From Planctomycetaceae bacterium (lineage in GTDB: Bacteria > Planctomycetota > Planctomycetia > Planctomycetales > Planctomycetaceae): DNA of 64,000 nt. Location of the stretch: contig JANSXP010000006.1 in assembly GCA_024742875.1 (NCBI GenBank), positions 124,001-188,000 on the forward strand, in the 5' to 3' direction. The notes beneath the pieces were generated by a model. That model saw only the letters and a list, made by a program, of their open reading frames with translations, did no database searches and was not told the origin of the DNA. Position 1 is the first letter of the stretch. Each line of letters starts with the position of its first letter. Shown in pieces: positions 37,439 through 46,578 of the stretch. The position numbers and the translations under genes were made by a program.

Positions 37439-37484
37439 CGGGCCACCGTTGATTCTCAATGAGAAGAACGGTGGCCCGCTTTTT
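37439..37484 (+). terminator. Rho-independent terminator after the DUF6263-like gene
   Basis: A stem of 11-12 bp (37439-37450 with 37467-37478) and T-run at 37480-37484 follow the preceding gene's stop by about 90 bases. Confidence 0.85.
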
Positions 37485-37546
37485 GTCTGCATGGCGGCCC
37501 GGGCGTATGATGCAGTGTCATTCGCTCTTCCCGCTGGATCCGGCCC

Positions 37547-38095
37547 GTGAAACGCATTTTCGTCACTCTCGCCATCTGCGCCGCTGCGCTGCTGATTCTC
37601 ACTGTCGTGCTGGGCCTGAACATCGGTGACGCCACGTCTGCGGAGGCTCAGGGGCCAATCAGCCAGCATATGCTGATTGGCATGGGAGCGCTGACATTTG
37701 GCATTCTGGTCCACGCCATCAGCCTGACCTACTTCATGGGAACCGGGCGGTGGATTGAAGAAACGAGCAACGCCTACGGACTGGGCGAAGAACTCTACAA
37801 CCGCAGCCAGAAGATCAAATACGGGACACTGCCAGGACTGACCGTCTGCGTCGGTCTGCTTATCGCCACGGGGGCATTTGGCGCCGTGGCGGATCCGGCC
37901 ACACAGATTTCCCTGGACGGATTTCTGGGGCTGTCCGGAGCCACCATTCATTTTGCCATCGCCGTGACGACCGCGGTGGTCAACATGCTGACCAACTTCT
38001 CGCAGTATGTCGCCATCTCCAAAAACTCACAGGTGGTCGAGTCGGTGCTCGCGGAGGTCCGTCGGATTCGGACCGAGCGCGGGCTGCCCACGTAG
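37547..38095 (+). CDS. Integral membrane protein, unknown
   Basis: A 182-residue protein with a GTG start at 37547. It has four predicted TM helices: KRIFVTLAICAAALLILTVV, MLIGMGALTFGILVHAIS, LPGLTVCVGLLIATGAFG, and ATIHFAIAVTTAVVNMLT. An Arg/Lys-rich C-terminal tail (VRRIRTERGLPT) is cytosolic by the positive-inside rule. The family is unrecognised. It lies downstream of a terminator, so it has its own promoter. Confidence 0.8.
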   Translation: MKRIFVTLAICAAALLILTVVLGLNIGDATSAEAQGPISQHMLIGMGALTFGILVHAISLTYFMGTGRWIEETSNAYGLGEELYNRSQKIKYGTLPGLTVCVGLLIATGAFGAVADPATQISLDGFLGLSGATIHFAIAVTTAVVNMLTNFSQYVAISKNSQVVESVLAEVRRIRTERGLPT

Positions 38096-38190
38096 TCAGC
38101 CCGCGGAGTCTGCTCAAACCATTGGCCGCCTGTGATCCTGCTGTGCGAACACACGATGGCCCAGCCCGCCCTCACTGAGGAATCCCAGCC

Positions 38191-39288
38191 ATGTCCGTCG
38201 AATTTCCCCGTCTGGCGGCTGCCATTGAACAGGGTGTGGAAAAACGTCTGCACACCGCCGTGCAGGTCTATGTGTCCCTGGAGGGAGACATTCTGCTCGA
38301 TCAGGGGTTTGGCGCGTCGCTCGACGCACGTCCGATCGCAGCGGACTCCATCATGCTGTGGCGATCCGCCGGAAAACCGGTCACTGCTGTCGCCATCATG
38401 ACGCTGGTCGAACGAGGTGAGCTAAGCCTGGATTCCCCCCTGCAACAGTGTTTGCCGGAGGCTGCGGGCCCCGTCGGTCAGTTGACCCTGCAAGACCTGC
38501 TCACGCATACATCCGGATTGCCGCTGCTCAACACGGGCTGGCCGCAGAGTGAGTGGTCGGACTCACTTGCGAGAATTCTGGCGGCAGCTCCGCTTGATCA
38601 GACGATCGCCGCCTATCAGCCACAGAGCACCTGGTTTCTGCTCGGAGAGGTGCTCCGTCGTCAGCTCAATGTCGACAGTTTTGACACGGCACTGCGACAG
38701 ACCGTTCTTGCTCCGTTTGGCATGGAGGATGTCTGGTGTGGTCTTCCGGAAGCGACTGCCAGCGCCCTGCAGCATCGTCTGCCTGACTACTACGAGCGGG
38801 AAAAAGGGACGCTGGTCGCCAGTCCGTATGGCGGCGGACGCTGGCTGACCACGGCGTCACCGGGCGGAAATCTCCGCGGTCCCGTTTCTCAGTTGGGACG
38901 ATTCTACGAAGTGCTGCTTCAAAACGGGGCCGGTACCGATGGCCGTCAGTTGCTGCAGCCAGCCACCGTGCAGCAGATGACGCAGCGACATCGCACGGAT
39001 CGCTTCGACGAAGTCCTGCAGCATGTGATTGACTTCGGGCTGGGAGTGATCATCGATTCTGGCCACCATGGTCGCGACACCGTCCCCTATGGCTTCAGCC
39101 GCTACTGCAGTCCCCGCAGTTTTGGCCACGGCGGGGCACAGTGCTCCATCGGCTTTTGCGATCCTGATCGTCAGCTCGTGGTCGCATGGGCGACCAACGC
39201 GTTTTGCGGGGAGGGGCAGCATCAGCGACGCAATCGCGCCATTAACGAAGCCATCTACGAGGACCTGGGCCTGGCCACATCCGGGTAG
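38191..39288 (+). CDS. Beta-lactamase-fold serine hydrolase
   Basis: A 365-residue protein of the serine beta-lactamase/esterase superfamily. The catalytic S-x-x-K is SAGK (in WRSAGKPVTA). The second motif is a YQP segment where Y-x-N is usual, and HGGAQC fits the HxG/KTG position. The family includes penicillin-binding proteins, esterases and D-aminopeptidases; the loss of Asn in motif 2 points to an esterase-like member, a tentative view. There is no signal peptide, so the protein is probably cytoplasmic. The start is ATG 38191. Confidence 0.85.
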   Translation: MSVEFPRLAAAIEQGVEKRLHTAVQVYVSLEGDILLDQGFGASLDARPIAADSIMLWRSAGKPVTAVAIMTLVERGELSLDSPLQQCLPEAAGPVGQLTLQDLLTHTSGLPLLNTGWPQSEWSDSLARILAAAPLDQTIAAYQPQSTWFLLGEVLRRQLNVDSFDTALRQTVLAPFGMEDVWCGLPEATASALQHRLPDYYEREKGTLVASPYGGGRWLTTASPGGNLRGPVSQLGRFYEVLLQNGAGTDGRQLLQPATVQQMTQRHRTDRFDEVLQHVIDFGLGVIIDSGHHGRDTVPYGFSRYCSPRSFGHGGAQCSIGFCDPDRQLVVAWATNAFCGEGQHQRRNRAINEAIYEDLGLATSG

Positions 39289-39430
39289 ACGCCAGGCGAC
39301 GGGACACTCGTGACCACGGGACGACACGACATTTGGCGGACGGCCGGCTACACTCAATCGGCGCCCGGATTCTGCCTCACGATTCCAAACGCATCCTGCC
39401 GATTCCGTCCCACCCTGCCCGGAGCCTCGC

Positions 39431-40555
39431 ATGCACAAATTCTGCCTTCTGATCGCCCTCACCGCATCGTCTGTCAGCCTGCCTTCATCAGCCGCACAGG
39501 ACATTCGTTTTGGGGACGTGTTCGTCAGTGGACAGCACGGTTATCACTCTTTTCGCATTCCCGCCATTGTCTCAACCAAAGCGGGAACCCTGCTGGCGTT
39601 TTGTGAAGGACGCAAAGACAGTCGCAGTGATGCGGGCGATATAGATTTAGTCGTCAGCCGATCCACAGACGCAGGGAAATCCTGGAGCAGCCCGGCGATC
39701 GTGTGGGACGATGCCGACAACACGTGCGGCAACCCAGCCCCGGTGGTCGATCAGACGACAGGCACCATCTGGCTGCCGATGACCTGGAACCGTGGCAAAG
39801 ACCGCGAAAAAAAGATCAAAGATGGCACCAGCCAGTTTCCCCGGCGGGTGTTCATGACACACTCCTCCGACGACGGATTGACGTGGGCCGAGCCGAAAGA
39901 AATCAGCGGCAGCACACGGAAAGAACACTGGAGGTGGTATGCCACCGGTCCAGGCAACGCCATTCAACTGCAGCGTGGCGCCCACAAGGGGCGTCTGCTG
40001 ATCCCCGCCAACCATTCGGACCACCAGGACAGCACAAAACACCCTTATCGCAGCCACGTGTTCTGGTCCGACGACCACGGAACCACCTGGCAGCTGGGAG
40101 CCGTCCAGGAAGACAAGACCAACGAATCGGCCGTGGTGGAGCTTCCGGATGATGGCGTGCTGCACGTGATGCGTTCCTATCACGGCAACAATCGACGGGC
40201 GATGGCAGTGAGTGGAGACGGTGGACAGACGTTTGGCGGCGTGTATCTGGACGAGGCCCTCGATACGCCCGTCTGTCAGGCCAGCGCAATCCGCTACTCG
40301 TGGGCCGATGAAGGCGGCAGCCGCATTCTGTTCTCCAGCCCCCGCGGAAAGGCACGCACCGGTCTCACTGTCTGGCTCAGTCAGGACGAGGGAAAAACGT
40401 GGCCGGTCAGCCGCCAGATTTACGAAGGCGGCTCGGCCTATTCCAATCTGATTCGACTGCCAGACGATCAGGTGGGCGTGCTGTTTGAAAAAGACGGCTA
40501 CAAGTCGATCACGCTGGCGACCTTCGACCTTAGCTGGCTGGAAGCCACCCCATAG
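39431..40555 (+). CDS. Exo-alpha-sialidase (neuraminidase-like)
   Basis: A 374-residue exported protein (signal peptide MHKFCLLIALTASSVSLPSS). It has the sialidase FRIP motif (HSFRIPAIV) near residue 40 and five Asp-box repeats: STDAGKSW, SSDDGLTW, SDDHGTTW, SGDGGQTF and SQDEGKTW. A likely nucleophile region is YSNLIRL. This is a six-bladed propeller glycoside hydrolase of the GH33 type, which removes terminal sialic acids. It is convergent with the sulfatase gene, with 59 bp between stop codons. Confidence 0.92.
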   Translation: MHKFCLLIALTASSVSLPSSAAQDIRFGDVFVSGQHGYHSFRIPAIVSTKAGTLLAFCEGRKDSRSDAGDIDLVVSRSTDAGKSWSSPAIVWDDADNTCGNPAPVVDQTTGTIWLPMTWNRGKDREKKIKDGTSQFPRRVFMTHSSDDGLTWAEPKEISGSTRKEHWRWYATGPGNAIQLQRGAHKGRLLIPANHSDHQDSTKHPYRSHVFWSDDHGTTWQLGAVQEDKTNESAVVELPDDGVLHVMRSYHGNNRRAMAVSGDGGQTFGGVYLDEALDTPVCQASAIRYSWADEGGSRILFSSPRGKARTGLTVWLSQDEGKTWPVSRQIYEGGSAYSNLIRLPDDQVGVLFEKDGYKSITLATFDLSWLEATP

Positions 40556-40614
40556 CATCCGGCGCTGACGATCGTCCGACGCGATGCGCAAGGACGCTGC
40601 CGGACTCGGATCCA

Positions 40615-42126
40615 TCAGTGTTTCTTTAGATCCGGCACGGGGGCCGCCTCGCTGTCAGGGAGCCACCGGCGATGTTCGTTCATGACCTGGCGATACTCGT
40701 CGCGGACTTTCCCATGCTTCGGCTCCGCGAGGTTGTGCCATTCGTGGGGATCGGTCGTGTGGTCGTACAGTTCTTCTGAACCATCCCGATAACGGATATA
40801 CCGCCAGCGCTGACTTCGTACGGCATGGTTTCCGCGCTGGTATGTCATCACGGCCGGCTCACTCCAGGGCCGTGTCGGATCACGCAGCAATGGCACCACA
40901 CTGCGGCCATCGGCCGACTCATCCGGCGGCAAACCCGCCAGTTCCAGCAGCGTGGGATACAGGACGCTCAGGTCAAGCGGACGATCACAAACCGTATTCG
41001 CCCGCGCGACTCCCGGTGCAACGATCACAAACGGGATGTGGGTCGTCTTTTCCCAAAGCGCGAATTTCTCAATGTGGTCCTTCTCACCCAGATGAAAGCC
41101 GTGGTCCGACCACAGCAACATCACCGCATTTCGATAACGATCACTGCGATCCACCGCGTCCAGCAATCGCCCGAGCTGCGCGTCGACAAACTCCGCACAC
41201 GCGACATAGCTGCCAATGAAATCTTGCCACGCCCCCGGCTGCCGCTGCTCCACCGCCTGCATTCCCTGCCAGAACCAGTCTTTCCGCTTCATCAGCTGAT
41301 GGGCGCCGGCCGGCAGATCGCCTCGATCATCAGCAAGTCGCTGCGGCAGGGCGTCGATTGGCCGGTGCCATTGGGGTGGCGCGAAAAACGGAGAATGTGG
41401 TTTGAACAGCCCACAGGTGAGAAACAGGGGCTGGTCAGCATCATGATCTTCAAGCACTTCGATACAGCGGGTGACCGTCTGGTAGTCAATCGTCTGCTCG
41501 TCGCCAGGTGGCCACGGCCCCCAGTCGGTATTGCGTGAGCCGTATTCAGGCGCCCGATTGAGCTTGGAGGCCGGATACTGCTGGGGCGTCATGGGCGTGA
41601 AGTGAACAAAAGAAGCCGGATCGTGAAAGGCGCCGTTCAGATGATGATGAAAGACTTTGCCCGCACCTGCCACGTAATAGCCAGCATTACGAAACTGCTG
41701 TGTGATGGTGAGACGATCGGGCAGGGCCCGTCGCCAGTCACTGGCGTTGCCGTATACGCCGGAGGTCGCTGGACGCAGCCCGGTGAGCGTGGCAACGCGT
41801 GACGGATTGCAGGCTGGAGACACGCAGTACGCCCGACGAAACAGGACGCCGCGACGAGCCAGACGGCGCAGATGAGGCGTGCGAACAGGGCCCTGCGGAT
41901 CAAGCAGCGAAATCCAGTCATTCAGGTCGTCCACGATCACCATAATCACGTCAGGCGATGGCGAGTAGCGGGGGCGTGCGCGGGGTTCGGATTTCGCGGT
42001 GGCAGCCACGGCACCGTCAGAGTGACCGACAGCCTCACAGTCTGCGGCCAGCCCCCCCGTCAGCCCCGAGCACAGCAAGACGACGAACATTCTTTTGCAC
42101 GGCACGCGGGTCTGTCGCCTCATCAC
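40615..42126 (-). CDS. Secreted sulfatase, iduronate-2-sulfatase-like
   Basis: A 503-residue exported protein. The signal region is MFVVLLCSGLTGGLAA (residues 13-28). The formylglycine site is CNPSRVATLTGL. Ligand motifs are VIVDDLNDWISL, AGKVFHHHL, LFKPHSPFFAP and WSDHGFHLGEKDH. These match the second sulfatase more than the first. With the convergent sialidase it suggests joint attack on a sulfated, sialylated glycan. Another gene in the same direction lies 104 bp upstream. Confidence 0.93.
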   Translation of the reverse strand: MMRRQTRVPCKRMFVVLLCSGLTGGLAADCEAVGHSDGAVAATAKSEPRARPRYSPSPDVIMVIVDDLNDWISLLDPQGPVRTPHLRRLARRGVLFRRAYCVSPACNPSRVATLTGLRPATSGVYGNASDWRRALPDRLTITQQFRNAGYYVAGAGKVFHHHLNGAFHDPASFVHFTPMTPQQYPASKLNRAPEYGSRNTDWGPWPPGDEQTIDYQTVTRCIEVLEDHDADQPLFLTCGLFKPHSPFFAPPQWHRPIDALPQRLADDRGDLPAGAHQLMKRKDWFWQGMQAVEQRQPGAWQDFIGSYVACAEFVDAQLGRLLDAVDRSDRYRNAVMLLWSDHGFHLGEKDHIEKFALWEKTTHIPFVIVAPGVARANTVCDRPLDLSVLYPTLLELAGLPPDESADGRSVVPLLRDPTRPWSEPAVMTYQRGNHAVRSQRWRYIRYRDGSEELYDHTTDPHEWHNLAEPKHGKVRDEYRQVMNEHRRWLPDSEAAPVPDLKKH

Positions 42127-42230
42127 ACGATCCCATCAAAGGCTGGCACGGTCAGCACCCAGCTTACCCGGGGGAGTGCACACTCACAACGCGAGCAACA
42201 TCAGCGACGCACTGAGGATCGTGGCGAAGG

Positions 42231-42680
42231 TTACGACGACAGATTCTCGAAGGCCCCTGTGTCGGCAAAGTACAGCCGGCCAGGATCAAACTCTTCCGGC
42301 GGAACCTGCAGAATGCGCAACCACACTTCGCGTCCGCGCGCCAGGCCTTCCAGCGAAACGTGGCATCCAAGTTGATCGTCATCGGCAAACGAGCTGGCCT
42401 GCCACCTCAACTGCGGCGTGGAGTCAAACAACGAGACAACAGCGTTCAGATCGATCTGAAAATACGAGGGCAGGTGACTGCCATCCGCTGGTCCGCCCAC
42501 AACTTCGGTGGCCATCACGAACAGCGTCATTTCCCAGACGTTTTCGACCGCATCTTGGAAAAAATGACAGCCGACGGGCGCCGAGTCCTGTCGACTGCCG
42601 CTGATAATTTTCGCTACGTCATTTCCCAGCCATCGCAGCCACCCGGGGGGCTGCGGGTCTGAATCGACCACGCCTGTCAT
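42231..42680 (-). CDS. Small hypothetical protein
   Basis: A 149-residue soluble protein starting at ATG 42680 (the open frame extends to 42767 but without good coding character). It shows balanced composition and has no signal peptide or TM. The N-terminal WLRWLGNDVAKIISG and the aromatic C-terminal half are the only landmarks. It may be a planctomycete family of unknown function. It is read on the same strand as, and upstream of, the third sulfatase. Confidence 0.6.
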   Translation of the reverse strand: MTGVVDSDPQPPGWLRWLGNDVAKIISGSRQDSAPVGCHFFQDAVENVWEMTLFVMATEVVGGPADGSHLPSYFQIDLNAVVSLFDSTPQLRWQASSFADDDQLGCHVSLEGLARGREVWLRILQVPPEEFDPGRLYFADTGAFENLSS

Positions 42681-42918
42681 GTTATCATTCCGGTTTGGTC
42701 GACCCGTTGTGCCCACAGGTCGCACTGCATAGACAATTGGTACCATTTGCTGCCAGCACGCGTGCAACTAATGAGCCAACGTGGGATTTCCCAGTGTTTG
42801 CCGGAAAATCGGTTTGATACGGATCGTCCCGGAAAAGAAACGTTTTAACTTGTAAGCGATCTGCTGAACAATTTGTAAAGCCGTCTGAACACATCCTCTG
42901 CCGGAAGGCCCCAGCCTG

Positions 42919-44217
42919 ATGACGCGCGTTTTCCTTTTGCCGCTGATGTTGCTCCTGTTCATCCCGACCCCGGCGGCAACCGCTGAAGTGCCCATTCGTC
43001 GTCGCGCGGTGGACCTGATCATCCTGAAGGACGGGACACGCCTGCTGGGAGCCATTGTCAGCGACGACCGCCGCAATGGCACGGACCTGCTTGTCCGACA
43101 GCAGTGGCTGTCGGACAACGCACCGGATGTTGTCGCACGCCTGGAGGACGACCAGAACGAAGCTGACAATGCGGCCAACCCGGTCGCTGCGCTCGTGCAG
43201 CAGTACATCGAGCAAATTGAAGGCACCCCCAAAGGCAGTTTGGAACGCATTGGCTACCTGCAGGAGCGACTGACCAATCTGCAGGCGGTTCCTGCCGGCG
43301 GCAATCTGGCAGAGTTCGTGCTTATCCATATCCCCCCCCGTCAGGTACGCCAGCGACTGCAGCAGACCGGCGGCGGACCGGGACTGTCCACAGCAGCGAT
43401 CCTCAATGGGATCGACGATGTTGAGAATCGCAGTCGCACGGAAGTCCTGAAGGAACTGCGACAGATTCCTCAGGGACAATTGCTGACGCGCCTCCCTCAG
43501 CAGGAACAGCAGACATCGTCTGAACGGCAGGCGGAACAGCAGTTTCGCCAGTTGCTGGTGGTCACGGACCGAGCCTTCGGAACAACGGCGAAGCTGATTC
43601 TGCTGAACGGCGACTACGTTTCAGAGCGCGGGTCTGCAGCCCAAATTCAAATGCTCACCACCAAAATGATGATGAATCAGGTCCAGTCGCAGCTCCAGGA
43701 TCTGCTCAATGAAGGGAGTGGGCTGCCGGGCGGACTGGGTGGCGAACTTTCCAACACGGGCGCTGACAATACCGGCGCGGTTCCCGGGTCGCTTCCCGCC
43801 AAAGCGGCTGCGATCGCCGCTGCCGAGAATGCCGATGTGGTAGAGGTCTCAGAAATGAACTTAAACCCCACGGCCGGTTCAGCCGTCGTACGAATCTCAA
43901 TGTACCATCGCGGTGCCCCTGAAGACGATTACCGGCTGGCGACGTCGGTTGTCGGAAGAGCCAGCGGGGCAGACATCACACCAGAGCAGAAGAAACGCAT
44001 TGAGCAGGACTCCCGCGTGCAGCAGGTGACCACCATGTTCAGCGCGCTGGGCTCGGGAGGACAGCAGATCAACCGGGCACTGTCGGTGGGTGCTGCAGTC
44101 GAAGTGGCACAGGAACGGGCGCGGGCGGCTCTGAATCAGGCACTGGCCACCAGCCCCACAGACGCTGCAACGGCGATCTCCATTCGACGCAGTGAACTGG
44201 TCCCGGTGGAGGAGTAG
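42919..44217 (+). CDS. Exported protein, unknown, Gln-rich
   Basis: A 432-residue protein starting at ATG 42919 after GGAAGG, with a signal peptide (MTRVFLLPLMLLLFIPTPAATA). The N-terminal part is a small domain starting RRAVDLIILKDGTRLLG. A glutamine/arginine-rich helical segment follows (QQEQQTSSERQAEQQ). The central section is Gly/Asn/Ser-rich and probably flexible. The family is unknown. Confidence 0.7.
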   Translation: MTRVFLLPLMLLLFIPTPAATAEVPIRRRAVDLIILKDGTRLLGAIVSDDRRNGTDLLVRQQWLSDNAPDVVARLEDDQNEADNAANPVAALVQQYIEQIEGTPKGSLERIGYLQERLTNLQAVPAGGNLAEFVLIHIPPRQVRQRLQQTGGGPGLSTAAILNGIDDVENRSRTEVLKELRQIPQGQLLTRLPQQEQQTSSERQAEQQFRQLLVVTDRAFGTTAKLILLNGDYVSERGSAAQIQMLTTKMMMNQVQSQLQDLLNEGSGLPGGLGGELSNTGADNTGAVPGSLPAKAAAIAAAENADVVEVSEMNLNPTAGSAVVRISMYHRGAPEDDYRLATSVVGRASGADITPEQKKRIEQDSRVQQVTTMFSALGSGGQQINRALSVGAAVEVAQERARAALNQALATSPTDAATAISIRRSELVPVEE

Positions 44218-44245
44218 ACACGGTCCGGCACTGATGTACGCCCCT

Positions 44246-45013
44246 TCAGGAGACGGTCGGAAGCACGGCCGTCAACACGTCATGCAGAAAGGCGGCCAGC
44301 CGCGGCAGCAATTCATCAGGCGGCAAAGATGCCTGAAATGGTCGCAGAATTCGCCCTCGCTGCTGCGGCGGCTGTCGACCGACGGACGCGCACGCAGACA
44401 GATCCACCGCAGCGAATGTCGGCAGCGATGGAGTTTTTTGATGTGTCTGCACGGCAAACGGCGTGGGCTGGTGTGCTGACAGTGACTGCTCCAGCTCGCG
44501 TTGCAGGCTTTGCGCCTGTTGTTCAGAGAATCCCGGGACGTGCAGGATGATTGGCCTGGCACTGAGTCGCGCAAGCAGTTCGGCCGTCGTTTCCTGAAGG
44601 AGAGGGTGCGGCCAGTGCGGCGCGACTTCATTTAGTGGCTCCAGCACAAAGCGTCGAAACCACATCAGCGGATGGGGCACGGTAAGCTGGGGCGACTCGA
44701 CCACGAGATCATCAAACAGCAGCAGATCCAGATCGAGCGGACGTGGCCCCCAGACCGTCGTCCGCGTTCGCCCCGCCTGATCCTCGATTTGGTGCAGCAG
44801 GCTCAGCAGGGCGGCAGCCGAAAGATCGGTCTGCACAAGCGCCGCGGCGTTCAGGAATTCGGGTCCGGCATCAGTCCCCATGGGGGCCGTTCGCAGTAGA
44901 GAACTGCGTTGCAGCAGGGTGACCCCCGACTGCTCGAGTCGTTCACAGGCCAGGTCAAATGCGCGCTCAGGATTGTCCAGGTTGGCCCCCAGAGCGATAC
45001 AGCAGCGGTTCAC
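44246..45013 (-). CDS. folK: HPPK (folate pathway) with C-terminal extension
   Basis: A 255-residue protein with GTG start at 45013, 6 bases after AAAGGA. Residues 1-150 are 6-hydroxymethyl-7,8-dihydropterin pyrophosphokinase: ALGANLDNPERAF, RTAPMGT, WGPRPLDLDLLLFDD, and VPHPLMWFRRFVLEPL. It transfers pyrophosphate from ATP to the pterin in tetrahydrofolate synthesis. Residues about 155-255 (PIILHVPGFSEQQAQ onward) are an extra ~100-residue domain not usual in the family. Its fold is not recognised. Confidence 0.95.
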   Translation of the reverse strand: MNRCCIALGANLDNPERAFDLACERLEQSGVTLLQRSSLLRTAPMGTDAGPEFLNAAALVQTDLSAAALLSLLHQIEDQAGRTRTTVWGPRPLDLDLLLFDDLVVESPQLTVPHPLMWFRRFVLEPLNEVAPHWPHPLLQETTAELLARLSARPIILHVPGFSEQQAQSLQRELEQSLSAHQPTPFAVQTHQKTPSLPTFAAVDLSACASVGRQPPQQRGRILRPFQASLPPDELLPRLAAFLHDVLTAVLPTVS

Positions 45014-45112
45014 GTCGTCGTCCTTTCAGGAGCAGACTCTGACAACGTGGACGGCGATCGTCAATTCGCAGGCGGGGCAGCAGAACACGATTCGCATGGC
45101 CGGCTGGCCGTA

Positions 45113-45286
45113 CTAGAAGCCGTTGGTATCCAGTTCGGTATCGATACTGGTCCACCAGTTGGCCACACCGCCACCGGCAGACAACAGCCCAACGATGAGG
45201 ACCAGTAAGATCATGGCCAGCATCACACAGTATTCGACTGCGGTGGTGCCGTCTTCATTGCGTAGAAATGACTTCAATCTGCTCAT
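45113..45286 (-). CDS. Flp-type IVb pilin
   Basis: A 57-residue pilin subunit. ATG 45286 gives a short basic leader (MSRLKSFLRNEDG). The processing site is G-TTAVEYCVM, followed by a hydrophobic helix (LAMILLVLIVGLLSAG). The Glu at +5 of the mature pilin is present. The tight-adherence (Tad) secretion genes that assemble Flp pili are not in the window. Confidence 0.85.
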   Translation of the reverse strand: MSRLKSFLRNEDGTTAVEYCVMLAMILLVLIVGLLSAGGGVANWWTSIDTELDTNGF

Positions 45287-45595
45287 TGATTCTGCCGCGT
45301 CTGGGTGTTTCGAGTCTGCTGCCTGGATGTTAGAAGCTAGGTCGCCAGGCCTGGTCGGCAAATTTGCGGGTCGATGGACGGCCGAATTGACGGGCGACCA
45401 CCATTCTGACGGCCCTACAATCCGCACAGCCCGTGGAATCAACGACCGTTTACGGGCAAAACCCCAGACAATTCATCGGCTGTCGCCTGACAATTCGCTC
45501 CCAACGATGCGGGTCGGATGGTCGTTAACTGGTAACCCCGGCGGATCTTAATACAGTGCGAAGCCCGAATTCCCGACCTTGCGTGTTACACAACT
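45287..45595. other. Intergenic region between the Flp pilin and pyrF
   Basis: 309 bases. It holds two 10-bp palindromes (CCAGGCCTGG at 45345-45354 and GCAAATTTGC at 45358-45367) close together. I see no gene or RNA; the region must hold the promoters of the divergent neighbours. Confidence 0.5.
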
Positions 45596-46531
45596 ATGGC
45601 TTCCTACACTGATCGACTGCACGAGCAAATCCGTGCCCGACAAACGTCTGCTCTGGTGGGCCTTGATCCCCGCTGGAATCTGCTGCCTGACGAAATCCGA
45701 GCCGCCGCCGAGGCGGCCGGCGGGACAACATCCGAAATCCACGCCCGGGCGTTCCAGTCGTTCTGCTGTGAGCTGATTGACATCGTCGCGCCAGTGGTCA
45801 GCTGCGTAAAACCGCAGGTGGCTTTCTTTGAACAACTTGGCCCGGCTGGCATCCTCGCCGTGCAGCATGTGATTCGATACGCCCGCAGGCAGGGACTGAT
45901 TGTGATCGCGGACGCCAAACGGGGTGACATCGGATCCACGGCAGAAGCCTATGCTGACGCCTGGCTGGCCGGTGAAGATCCGGACCGCGCGCCGTTTGCT
46001 GCCGATGCGCTGACGGTCAATGCGTATCTGGGGACGGACACGCTCGCGCCGTTTGTCCAGGCCGCCTGCGAGCGGAAGGCGGGACTTTATATTCTGGTGC
46101 GCACCAGCAACCCGGGTGCGGCGGCTTTTCAGGATCGGGTCACTGACAGTCAAAAGCTGTTCGAAGGTGTGGCTGATGTCGTTGAAGCGCTGAACACAGA
46201 AAACTGGCCGGACGCTGACTATGGCAGTGTCGGCGCGGTGGTCGGAGCCACATGGCCGGAAGAACTGCAGCAACTGCGGCAACGCATGCCCCACACGCCG
46301 CTGCTGGTGCCAGGTTACGGCAGTCAGGGCGGCACGGCCGCTGACGTCGCTGGCGCATTTGACGGCAGCGGCCTGGGGGGGGTGATCAACAGTTCCCGCG
46401 GCATCAACTTTGCCCATCGCAAAGAGCCCTTTGCGACAGAGTTTGGAGAGGCCCGGTGGCGAGACGCCGTTGTCGCCGCCACACAGCAGATGATTGAGGA
46501 TTTGCGAAGTCACACGCCAGCGATCAGCTGA
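45596..46531 (+). CDS. pyrF: Orotidine 5'-phosphate decarboxylase (type 2)
   Basis: A 311-residue enzyme for the last step of UMP synthesis. The active site DAKRGDIGSTAEAY has the invariant Asp-Lys-Asp, and CVKPQVAFFE provides the other conserved lysine. At about 310 residues, it matches the longer type 2 class rather than the short E. coli form. The start is ATG 45596. Confidence 0.96.
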   Translation: MASYTDRLHEQIRARQTSALVGLDPRWNLLPDEIRAAAEAAGGTTSEIHARAFQSFCCELIDIVAPVVSCVKPQVAFFEQLGPAGILAVQHVIRYARRQGLIVIADAKRGDIGSTAEAYADAWLAGEDPDRAPFAADALTVNAYLGTDTLAPFVQAACERKAGLYILVRTSNPGAAAFQDRVTDSQKLFEGVADVVEALNTENWPDADYGSVGAVVGATWPEELQQLRQRMPHTPLLVPGYGSQGGTAADVAGAFDGSGLGGVINSSRGINFAHRKEPFATEFGEARWRDAVVAATQQMIEDLRSHTPAIS

Positions 46532-46578
46532 GCAGCGCTGCCCGCACCTGTGCGCGGCCAGTCAGATTCTGCCGGGCA

